Shown here piece by piece: positions 12,995 through 19,139 of a DNA stretch of 20,005 bases. Numbering within the stretch: the stretch's first letter is position 1; each line of letters begins with the position of its first letter. This stretch comes from a virus: the IMG/VR virus record IMGVR_UViG_3300031788_000136, positions 1 to 20,005 of that record. One strand, 5' to 3'. Under the pieces are notes generated by a model that worked only from the letters and a program-made list of their open reading frames with translations, was not told the DNA's origin and ran no database searches. The position numbers and the translations under genes were made by a program.

Positions 12995-15450
12995 AGGTTA
13001 AGTGCGCGGACTGTTTGACGTTTCTGAAAACGCTTCCGGATAACTGCGTGGATGCGGTTGTGACGGACCCTCCGGCCGGCATTGGATTCATGGGCAGGGA
13101 ATGGGATACTTTCAATGATGTGCCAAGCGGATTTGTCGGGGCGTCTCCGGCAAATATACGCGCGACGAATGCGATGTTTTCTCACAAAGGGCAGACAATA
13201 GCTGAGTCTGGAAAAGCGCGTCATGCGTTCATCGAGTTCATAACTGCCGTCATGTCTGAGTGCCTGCGTGTTCTCAAGCCTGGCGGGCATGCGCTGGTTT
13301 GGGCACTTCCCCGTACGTCGCATTGGACGGGAACGGCGATCGAAGACGCGGGGTTTGAGGTCCGCGACCGAATATCGCATGTATTCGGGTGCCTGAGCGA
13401 TGACACTGAAATCATGGTTGATGGACGGTGGGAACCTTACCGAAATGTTGCTGAAAGTCGTCTCGCTTTAGGGTATAATCCCGACGATGGAACATTTACC
13501 TGGCAACCAATCGAGCGAGTCTTTGCCTACGACCACGACGATACTGCTTACCGAATCGAGTCCGACAGGACTAATCAAATCGTTACACGTAATCACCGCT
13601 GCCTCGTTGAACGCGGCCCAGGAAGCTATGGCTTCCAGGTCGCCGAAGAAGCGGCACGGAAACTCGAAATATCTGTACCCATTCTGGAAGACGTGCGAAG
13701 TCTGCTCGAGTCCCTTCCCATGCCAAACGCGCGATTAGGTGAGGCGGAACAAGACGTGTGGGATGGAATGCGCTGCCGAATCAACGAGCAAGAAGAAGAT
13801 CGGCAAGTTTCGCCCGCCAAGTCCGCGCTGCCGGTTTTGCAAGATGACGTTTCGACCGGATCGTCCGGCGAAGGCTTTGGGGGATTATCTCTATTGCTCA
13901 ACAAAGTGCGCAGCACAGGATCGCAGGTCGAAACCGGGATTTTCTGCAAAGATGAAGAGGATTGGCGCACTGGGACGCGCGGGCTGGACAGAGGATTCCC
14001 GCAAGTCTTATCTTTCAAAGATGGGTGGGTCACTCAACCCGGCGTGGAAGGGTGGCATCACGATACTCAGAACGCACGGGAATTATGCTGGTGTCCGATA
14101 CGTCCGCTGCCCGGTTCCGTTCTTGCCGATGGCCCGGAAGGACGGATACGTGATGGAGCATCGACTGTTTGTTGCGAAGGCAATGGGTCGATGTCTGTTG
14201 AGGGTCGAGGTTGTGCATCACGACAACCACGACCCGACGGACAATGCGATCAAGAATCTGGCACTGTTCGCGCGCAATCGGGACCACAAGCTTTTCGAGC
14301 ACCGCGGCATACCGTTACCGATCTGGCACGGATAACGCCGTTCCACTTCAAGGGGGTCGTCTGGTGCGTCAAGGTCGCTACCGGGGCATTCGTCGCACGA
14401 CGAAATGGCAAGGTGTTCGTGACGGGGAACAGTGGCTTTCCGAAGTCGCTGGACGTAAGCAAGGCAATCGACGAAGCGGCTGGGGCAGAACGGGTAATCC
14501 TGTCCGAAGGAAAGTCGCTTAAGCGGATGATCCCCGGCGCGGATCAGGACAAGACGGGAAGTTGGATTAAGGATAACGGGAGAGAGTTTGTTCCAACGAA
14601 AACCGCGCCAGCAACCGACGCCGCCCGTCAATGGGACGGATGGGGCACGGCGCTAAAGCCGGCGATGGAAGATTGGTGGCTTGCCCGTAAGCCGTTGATC
14701 GGCACTGTAGTCGCTAACGTCGTGAAGCACGGCACGGGGGCGCTGAACATCGATGGGTGCAGGGTCAACCCCGGTGAACTTACGCCCGGCGGAAGGAATG
14801 GAAAGGCACACAATCGCGGCGGTTGGTGCGCCCGAGAGACGTTTGGCGTGCGTCCTATTGTCAAGCCGCACGCCGATGGCCGTTGGCCCGCTCACCTTGT
14901 TCACGACGGAAGCGAAGAAGTGCTGGCGGGATTCCCAGATAGCGATGGACAAGTGGGAGACGTAAAGGGGAACGAACCAAGTCACACCGGCGATGGCAAC
15001 TCGAATTGCTATGGAGAATATGGTCGAGTTCCCCAGCCGAAGCGGGGTGACACTGGCAGCGCTGCTCGCTTCTTCTACTGCAGCAAAGCGTCCAAGCGTG
15101 ACCGGGGCGAGAACAATCATCCGACCGTGAAGAACACGCGGCTGATGCGCTGGTTGTGTCGCTTGGTTACGCCTCCCGGCGGCGTGGTGCTGGACCCGTT
15201 TGCAGGCAGCGGCAGTACGGGTGTGGCTTGTGCGAAGGAGGGATTTCTGTTTATTGGTTGTGAAAAGGATGCTACGCACGCTCGGATTGCTTCCAAGCGC
15301 TTTGCCGAAGCGGTGAAGGAAGCCGAACGGAGGCGCATTGCGAAGAAGGCACGGCAAGCGGCGAAATGGAAGCCTGTCCGTTTTAAGCCTGCTACGGCGG
15401 CACGGAAATCCGTTGACACTGTGTCAAAGGTTGCACGGGCGAAGCACTAA
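12985..15450 (+). CDS. Site-specific DNA methyltransferase (DPPA type) precursor interrupted by an intein
   Basis: An amino-methyltransferase (N6-adenine or N4-cytosine), 821 residues before splicing and 474 after. Motif IV, VVTDPPAGIGFMGREWD (about 25-41), comes first. RVLKPGGHALVWALPRTSHW and GFEVRDRISHVFG follow, then the intein (136-482), then SGFPKSLDVSKAIDEAAGAE. The SAM-binding motif I, VLDPFAGSGSTGVACAKEG, is at the C-terminus (near 734). The IV-before-I order is typical of beta-type enzymes, and DPPA in place of DPPY is common in phage members. The ATG lies within the palindrome at 12980-12994; GTG 12976 is an alternative start with AAAGGA close upstream. A second palindrome at 15413 lies ten codons before the stop. 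The target base cannot be told. Confidence 0.88.
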   Translation: MVSKVKCADCLTFLKTLPDNCVDAVVTDPPAGIGFMGREWDTFNDVPSGFVGASPANIRATNAMFSHKGQTIAESGKARHAFIEFITAVMSECLRVLKPGGHALVWALPRTSHWTGTAIEDAGFEVRDRISHVFGCLSDDTEIMVDGRWEPYRNVAESRLALGYNPDDGTFTWQPIERVFAYDHDDTAYRIESDRTNQIVTRNHRCLVERGPGSYGFQVAEEAARKLEISVPILEDVRSLLESLPMPNARLGEAEQDVWDGMRCRINEQEEDRQVSPAKSALPVLQDDVSTGSSGEGFGGLSLLLNKVRSTGSQVETGIFCKDEEDWRTGTRGLDRGFPQVLSFKDGWVTQPGVEGWHHDTQNARELCWCPIRPLPGSVLADGPEGRIRDGASTVCCEGNGSMSVEGRGCASRQPRPDGQCDQESGTVRAQSGPQAFRAPRHTVTDLARITPFHFKGVVWCVKVATGAFVARRNGKVFVTGNSGFPKSLDVSKAIDEAAGAERVILSEGKSLKRMIPGADQDKTGSWIKDNGREFVPTKTAPATDAARQWDGWGTALKPAMEDWWLARKPLIGTVVANVVKHGTGALNIDGCRVNPGELTPGGRNGKAHNRGGWCARETFGVRPIVKPHADGRWPAHLVHDGSEEVLAGFPDSDGQVGDVKGNEPSHTGDGNSNCYGEYGRVPQPKRGDTGSAARFFYCSKASKRDRGENNHPTVKNTRLMRWLCRLVTPPGGVVLDPFAGSGSTGVACAKEGFLFIGCEKDATHARIASKRFAEAVKEAERRRIAKKARQAAKWKPVRFKPATAARKSVDTVSKVARAKH
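13390..14430 (+). other. Intein 2 in the DPPA methyltransferase, with overprinted linker
   Basis: A 347-residue in-frame intein. Block A begins at Cys1 (CLSDDTEIMVDGRW), block B is IVTRNHRCLV, and the C-terminal blocks are VVWCVKVATGAFVARRNGK and VFVTGN, followed by Ser+1 (SGFPKS). Joining VFG to SGFPKS restores the normal methyltransferase sequence. The penultimate residue is Gly, not His, which is allowed in some families. Between blocks B and F the intein frame stays open for about 240 residues (roughly 13616-14335) but carries no endonuclease motif. The same DNA in the +1 frame encodes an HNH endonuclease ending exactly where block F begins. This is not the usual fused endonuclease arrangement. 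Confidence 0.88.
13739..14335 (+). CDS. HNH homing endonuclease in the +1 frame inside intein 2
   Basis: A 198-residue frame, +1 to the intein. A zinc knuckle (CRFC and CSTKC, residues 31-57) precedes an HNH core: VEVVHHDNHDPTDN (H160, H161), NLALF (N173) and RDHKLFEH (H183), preceded by DGYVMEHRLFVAKAMGRCLL. This is a homing-type HNH nuclease that probably spreads the intein. The frame continues upstream to an ATG at 13628 with AGGAAG before it, but a TAG at 13736-13738 interrupts, splitting a first zinc-finger pair (CEVC before, CGMEC after). The product may start at GTG 13739, or the gene may be damaged. Codon use is typical of the genome. The TAA at 14333 sits just before the intein's C-terminal blocks. 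Confidence 0.72.
   Translation: MRRNKTCGMECAAESTSKKKIGKFRPPSPRCRFCKMTFRPDRPAKALGDYLYCSTKCAAQDRRSKPGFSAKMKRIGALGRAGWTEDSRKSYLSKMGGSLNPAWKGGITILRTHGNYAGVRYVRCPVPFLPMARKDGYVMEHRLFVAKAMGRCLLRVEVVHHDNHDPTDNAIKNLALFARNRDHKLFEHRGIPLPIWHG
15413..15427. promoter_or_regulatory. 15-bp palindrome, copy 6 (end of DPPA methyltransferase, before portal)
   Basis: TTGACACTGTGTCAA, perfect. It lies in the last codons of the methyltransferase (VDTVSK) and about 30 nt before the portal start. It shares the longer GTGTCAAAGGTT with copy 5 at the other end of the same gene. Confidence 0.78.
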
Positions 15451-15458
15451 CGGATACA

Positions 15459-17480
15459 ATGTCAGCAATGACGCAGTTTCAAACGCAAGATCCGTCGCAG
15501 CCGACGCGGGGTGAGCAGTTGGCGAATGTCCACGATTACCCGTGGTATTGGCGTCTGCGCGAACTGTTCGGGCTGAATCGGCACGCATTGTCGAGCGAAG
15601 AAGATCCGCAGACAGCGGCTGAACGTGAGGGGCTGCAGCTTCAAGAATGGTTCATGCGGCAGTTCCAGATTTCGACGAACCGGCAGGAACGCTACCGGAT
15701 CTTCGAGGAAATGGACACGTTTGATCTGGTGCAGGCGGTCATGGACGTGTACGCGGAAGAGTGCACGCAGAAGGATTACGACAAGGGTAGGGCGGTGTGG
15801 ATTGAAAGCAGGCATTCACACATGGTTCACAGCGGGGACGTGTGTCTGGCGAACGCCATGCTGGAAGACCGGCTGTTTCAACTGGTCCGGCAGACGTGCG
15901 TGATGGGAGACAGTTTCCGCCGTCTGTTGTATCAAGCTGGCAAGGGTGTGCTCGGCTGGAAGTATGCGGCGCCGCCGCAGTGTCATCGGGTCGAAGATAA
16001 GTACGATCGGTTGATCGGCTTCCGGCAGGACGGACACAGTTTTCGCGGGCGCAAGCATCCGGTGAGTTTTCCGTGGGATTACGTACACTTCCGGTTGATG
16101 GGCAAGGAAGTCGATACAGTGTACGGGTCGTCAGCCTGCGCTCCGCTGTTTCGTAGTTGGAGGCAATTGGTTTTATTTGAAGATTCAGACTTGATGTACA
16201 ATTTGCGGCGGGCCGCTTCGCGCAATCTTGTGCTGGTGGACACGGGCGATCTGGACGACGTGGAAGCGACGGAGCGGTTGAACCGCTGGCGTAAGCGGAT
16301 GAAGAAGCACGAATTCATAGATCCAGCAAGTCCTAGCTATAAGAAGTCGTACAACCCGCTAACGCCGTTGGAAGATATTTTCGTGGCTATCCGAGGGCCG
16401 GACGATCAGACCCGAATTGAAAATCTGGAAGGCAGTCCGAATCCGCTGTCCCCCGAGCGGATGGATTACTACCGCAAGAAGTTCTGTGGCGTGGCGCGCA
16501 TTCCTGGGGACTATTTAGGCTGGGGTGAAGACAGTGACGCCAAAAGCACGTTATTGCAAAAGGACGTGAGATTTGCAAGGACGATGAAGCGCGTTCAGAA
16601 GATGGCGATCTACGGGGTCCGCAATCTTCTGGACATTCACTACTCTTTGTTTTCCGGTGATCCGGATCGGGACGTGCAGGATCAGGACAAGTATGACGTT
16701 TCCAAGAATCCGTACCTGGTTTGCATGTCGCCGATTTCGTATCTGGACGAATGGGAGCGGCTGGAACTGGTGCAGTTGAGGTACAGCATTATCGAGGCGA
16801 TGGCGGGTCTGGGGCAGTCGTTGCAGATCGACGTTCATGCTTGGACGACGTATATCCTCTTGCACTACGCGAAGCTTCCGGAGGATATCGTCCGGCTGCT
16901 GACTAAGCGCGTGGACAACGCAGACGCGGCAGGCGGCGGGATGCCGCCGGGCAGTCCTTCCGGCAGTCCTGGATTGTTTGGTGCGGCTCCGGGGGGCAAC
17001 GGCGCGCCTCCGGCGTCGGGTGGACCCGCTGGACCGGGCGAAGAATTTGATTTGAACAATGACAGATTCGGTTTGCACGGTAACGGGCGGCGCCGGCTGT
17101 TGACGGAAGTTGAACGGAAGTGGGGTGCGGCGCGCAAGGGTATGGATTCGCGCCGTTGGTCTTCTGGATTTTACGAACCGAATGAAGCAGAGCAGAAACG
17201 GATTGCGGAAGCGATCCATGCCAGCCCGAAGTTGAGGAAGCTGATTGGGGATTTCGCGGAATTTCACAGTGACGACGAACTGACGGAACAGCAGACTGAC
17301 TTTTCGACCCTGCCGCCGCGTATTCTGTGTGAAGAGTTTGACACTGTGTCAAACTGCAAGGTCTATCAGATGCGGTTTTTCTCGGACGACGTTGCGGAAG
17401 ACGACGAAGCGAAGATCTTGAAAGAAGACATCGCACGATTGAATCAGCCGGTGTTGACGGAAGGACGCAGTGGCAACTAA
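15459..17480 (+). CDS. Portal protein
   Basis: A 673-residue portal, the dodecameric ring at one head vertex through which the terminase packs DNA. The central part has the portal pattern of large tailed phages: ERYRIFEEMDTFDLVQAVMD, CVMGDSFRRLLYQ, PPQCHRVEDKYDRLIGF, FPWDYVHFRL, YGSSACAPLFRSWRQL and later GDYLGWGEDSDAKSTLLQKD. A Gly/Pro-rich linker lies near residues 490-525. The C-terminal part contains the palindrome at 17338-17352, read as FDTVSN. No strong Shine-Dalgarno precedes ATG 15459; ATG 15468 is an alternative. It follows the DPPA methyltransferase closely, with the palindrome at 15413 about 30 nt upstream. Placement after terL, with methylation genes between, fits a head and packaging module. 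Confidence 0.85.
   Translation: MSAMTQFQTQDPSQPTRGEQLANVHDYPWYWRLRELFGLNRHALSSEEDPQTAAEREGLQLQEWFMRQFQISTNRQERYRIFEEMDTFDLVQAVMDVYAEECTQKDYDKGRAVWIESRHSHMVHSGDVCLANAMLEDRLFQLVRQTCVMGDSFRRLLYQAGKGVLGWKYAAPPQCHRVEDKYDRLIGFRQDGHSFRGRKHPVSFPWDYVHFRLMGKEVDTVYGSSACAPLFRSWRQLVLFEDSDLMYNLRRAASRNLVLVDTGDLDDVEATERLNRWRKRMKKHEFIDPASPSYKKSYNPLTPLEDIFVAIRGPDDQTRIENLEGSPNPLSPERMDYYRKKFCGVARIPGDYLGWGEDSDAKSTLLQKDVRFARTMKRVQKMAIYGVRNLLDIHYSLFSGDPDRDVQDQDKYDVSKNPYLVCMSPISYLDEWERLELVQLRYSIIEAMAGLGQSLQIDVHAWTTYILLHYAKLPEDIVRLLTKRVDNADAAGGGMPPGSPSGSPGLFGAAPGGNGAPPASGGPAGPGEEFDLNNDRFGLHGNGRRRLLTEVERKWGAARKGMDSRRWSSGFYEPNEAEQKRIAEAIHASPKLRKLIGDFAEFHSDDELTEQQTDFSTLPPRILCEEFDTVSNCKVYQMRFFSDDVAEDDEAKILKEDIARLNQPVLTEGRSGN
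17338..17352. promoter_or_regulatory. 15-bp palindrome, copy 7 (late in portal gene)
   Basis: TTGACACTGTGTCAA, perfect, flanked by one more complementary base on each side (17337-17353). It reads FDTVSN and lies about 155 nt before the HU-like gene start. Confidence 0.75.
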
Positions 17481-17507
17481 GCGTTGTCGTGTTACAGGAG
17501 TGTGCAG

Positions 17508-18059
17508 ATGCCGAAGTTGAAAGCAGGACGTCGCCCACGTACCGGGAAACTGTTGGCATTGAATTACGGGCCGGAGAATGATCGTAGTCGCGCTATGCTA
17601 CGGTGTATCGAACGCGCTGCGGATGCGACCGGCTGTAATGAGTTTCACGTCGCAACGATCATGACGTATTTCCTGGAGGAACTGTGCCAGCAGGTAGCAC
17701 TGGGGCGGGCGGTTACTATTCCCGGATTCGGTGCATTTGGTCCGCTCAAGTGGCAGTCGCGCAAAGACCCGGAAAAGCTGCCACACTGTTATCCGGGGTT
17801 TAGTGCGGCGATCCCGTTCCGAAACGCCGTGCGGTTTGGCTGTTCACCCGCGATGACGGATGTGGATTGGATACGAAAGCACAGCGACAAACACAACAGT
17901 TATACCAACGGGCGCGCCCCGTGCGATGACCGCTTTGATCCCGCTGCCGGACGGCGTGGACCGCGGCAGTCGCGGGACATTCGGCGACCGGACACGGCGT
18001 TCCGTTCAGTCCGGCAGCGCATCGCAGTCCGTGCCCGTGAAGTGGGAATGAGCGTTTGA
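17508..18059 (+). CDS. HU/IHF-like DNA-binding protein with basic C-terminal tail (second copy)
   Basis: A 183-residue protein whose middle has the HU/IHF signature: helices RAMLRCIERAADATG and FHVATIMTYFLEELCQQV, then the strand-turn-strand GRAVTIPGFGAFGPL (about 66-80), then YPGFSAAIPFRNAVRF. The last 60 residues are Arg-rich and probably disordered, a tail like those of some histone-like proteins. ATG 17508 is chosen over 17484 because ACAGGAGTG lies 5 nt upstream and the N-terminus MPKLKAGRRPRTGK is plausible. The same leader precedes the first HU-like gene. It overlaps the next gene in a TGATG junction. Possible roles are packaging of the genome in the head or assisting recombination; not decided by sequence. 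Confidence 0.8.
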   Translation: MPKLKAGRRPRTGKLLALNYGPENDRSRAMLRCIERAADATGCNEFHVATIMTYFLEELCQQVALGRAVTIPGFGAFGPLKWQSRKDPEKLPHCYPGFSAAIPFRNAVRFGCSPAMTDVDWIRKHSDKHNSYTNGRAPCDDRFDPAAGRRGPRQSRDIRRPDTAFRSVRQRIAVRAREVGMSV

Positions 18060-18898
18060 TGTTTTATGACCCGATCATTCTTGCGCCATCATTCGCGATT
18101 CGCGGGGGTGAACTATGTGAGGGGAAAAGCATCGGAACTGCCAAGTTACAGGATTTGGAACTGTCGAAGGATTTGCGCAAGGCACACGCGTATCACGCCG
18201 CGAAGTTCGCGAAGCATCGTCAGATCGGGCATACGGTAGGACGGAGGAAGCTGAGGGAAGTACAGGGCCGGGTCGAAGCGGGGTTGAACGGGCTGATCGA
18301 CAAGTATTACCGAGGCAAGTTGGAAGACAAGGCGTTACGGGATCGGGCGACGGAAATGATGAAGGTTGCTTGGGGGGAAGTGTTTCAAGCCGGCCTGCGA
18401 GCCGGCGGCGTTCCGGGGCAGGGACCGGGTGCTGAAGCGATGGTGAAGCTGGGTCCGGGGGATGACGTGTGGTTGAAGTCCGCGATGCAGCACGAAATGA
18501 GATTTTTCAATGGGATGCTGAAAGCGGTCATGGAGAACACGGCGGTCATGCCGCTGCCGCGGCGGGTTCACATGTACGCGGAAAGCCTGAACAGTTTCTA
18601 TCAGTCAGCCAGGGTCATTGCGTTGCCGGCGGATAGTGTGATTCATTGGGTGGGGCCGGATGATGAACGGACCTGTCCGGGGTGCATTTACCTGTTTGAG
18701 CATTCACCGTACACTAAGCACAATTTGCCTACCGTGCCGCAAGCCGGGAGTTGCCAGTGCCTCACGAATTGCAGGGATCATCTGTATATTCGCAGGGCAA
18801 CGCAGGAAGAAGCGCAGGCGTTAATCGAGTCGCATAAGTACAGTCGGGACGCACACATACGCAACCTTCGCCGGATCAGGTCGAACGGCCACGTCTAG
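18059..18898 (+). CDS. Phage head morphogenesis (minor head) protein
   Basis: A 279-residue protein like the minor head proteins of the Mu gpF / SPP1 gp7 type, which help attach portal and scaffold during head assembly. The diagnostic region is near the C-terminus: VIHWVGPDDERTCPGC, then SPYTKHNLPTVPQAGS and CQCLTNCRDHL. These Cys residues (CPGC, CQC, NC) may bind zinc. The N-terminal half is helical with a basic stretch (AKHRQIGHTVGRRKLRE). TTG 18056 would add one residue; ATG 18059 overlaps the upstream TGA and is preferred. The gene ends with TAG at 18896, followed by the largest non-coding gap in the window. It is consistent with the portal two genes upstream. Confidence 0.82.
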   Translation: MFYDPIILAPSFAIRGGELCEGKSIGTAKLQDLELSKDLRKAHAYHAAKFAKHRQIGHTVGRRKLREVQGRVEAGLNGLIDKYYRGKLEDKALRDRATEMMKVAWGEVFQAGLRAGGVPGQGPGAEAMVKLGPGDDVWLKSAMQHEMRFFNGMLKAVMENTAVMPLPRRVHMYAESLNSFYQSARVIALPADSVIHWVGPDDERTCPGCIYLFEHSPYTKHNLPTVPQAGSCQCLTNCRDHLYIRRATQEEAQALIESHKYSRDAHIRNLRRIRSNGHV

Positions 18899-18927
18899 AA
18901 AAACACGCACGGTGCATCATTTTATCG

Positions 18928-18942
18928 TTGACACTGTGTCAA
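18928..18942. promoter_or_regulatory. 15-bp palindrome, copy 8 (over promoter -35)
   Basis: TTGACACTGTGTCAA, perfect, in the non-coding region. Its first six bases are a consensus -35 box. It shares a longer TGTGTCAATCACG with copy 9. Confidence 0.82.
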
Positions 18943-18956
18943 TCACGTGGTAGACT
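18928..18956 (+). promoter_or_regulatory. Sigma-70-type promoter overlapped by the palindrome
   Basis: TTGACA (18928-18933, perfect -35), a 17-nt spacer, then TAGACT (18951-18956; four of six match TATAAT). It is the best -35/-10 pair I found in the window and points to the non-coding leader and the small genes from 19174. Binding of any protein to the palindrome would cover the -35, so repression is expected. Transcription start would fall near 18963. Confidence 0.55.
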
Positions 18957-18962
18957 ATTCGT

Positions 18963-18987
18963 GTTGGATGAATGAAGTTCATTCAAC
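18963..18987 (+). other. Hairpin at predicted 5' end of the leader transcript
   Basis: GTTGGATGAAT, loop GAA, then GTTCATTCAAC: an 11-bp stem with two G-U pairs. It lies about 7 nt after the -10 box, so it would form the very 5' end of the RNA. There is no T-run after it, so it is not a terminator. A role in protecting the transcript from decay is inferred from its position. Confidence 0.5.
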
Positions 18988-19060
18988 TTGTGCGGGAACC
19001 GGACAGCACGACGAGAACGCGGCTTGCCGCTTCCATGACGCTAGATCCTTCCTGCACACC

Positions 19061-19112
19061 GTACGCGTAACTCAATTGGCAGAGTAGCCGGTTCTTACCC
19101 GGCAGGTTGCAA
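19061..19112 (+). tRNA. 3'-truncated tRNA-Lys(CTT)-like segment
   Basis: The 5' two-thirds of a tRNA can be read. T8-A9 is at 19068-19069. The D-stem ACTC/GAGT (19070-19073 with 19082-19085) is perfectly paired around an AATTGGCA loop that keeps A14, G18-G19 and A21. The anticodon stem GCCGG/CCGGC (19087-19091 with 19099-19103) is perfectly paired around TTCTTAC, giving anticodon CTT with T33 and A37. AGGTTGCAA follows as a variable loop and start of a T-stem. The T-loop, the 3' acceptor strand and CCA are not recognisable; the sequence instead runs into the palindrome at 19125. It is therefore a remnant, an attachment-site-like fragment or a tRNA mimic in the leader RNA, not a standard tRNA gene. 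Confidence 0.45.
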
Positions 19113-19124
19113 CTAACGAAACGG

Positions 19125-19139
19125 TTGACAGTGTGTCAA
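19125..19139. promoter_or_regulatory. 15-bp palindrome, copy 9 (before small-gene operon)
   Basis: TTGACAGTGTGTCAA, one mismatch between arms, 35 nt before the ATG at 19174. No -10 box is visible at the right distance, so it looks like an operator or transcription block rather than a promoter. Confidence 0.78.

Noticed and set aside
13736-13738. TAG recoded as a sense codon across this phage
   Set aside because: TAG ends at least two ordinary genes (18896 and 19381) and no suppressor tRNA is visible here.
15047-15060. GGTGACACTGGCAG and similar half-sites (also near 3150, 10590 and 13401)
   Set aside because: Only one arm of the 15-bp palindrome is present; these fit chance occurrences.
18899-18921. 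Terminator after the head-morphogenesis gene
   Set aside because: GCACGGTGC followed by ATCATTTT has only a three-base stem, too weak to call.
18990-19057. A second tRNA closed by GTGCGGG/CCTGCAC
   Set aside because: The outer stem pairs well but no D-arm, anticodon arm or T-loop can be folded inside.
18968-19087. 39-codon ORF in the leader region
   Set aside because: No ribosome-binding site, starts inside a hairpin, runs into the tRNA-like segment and shows no protein-like pattern.
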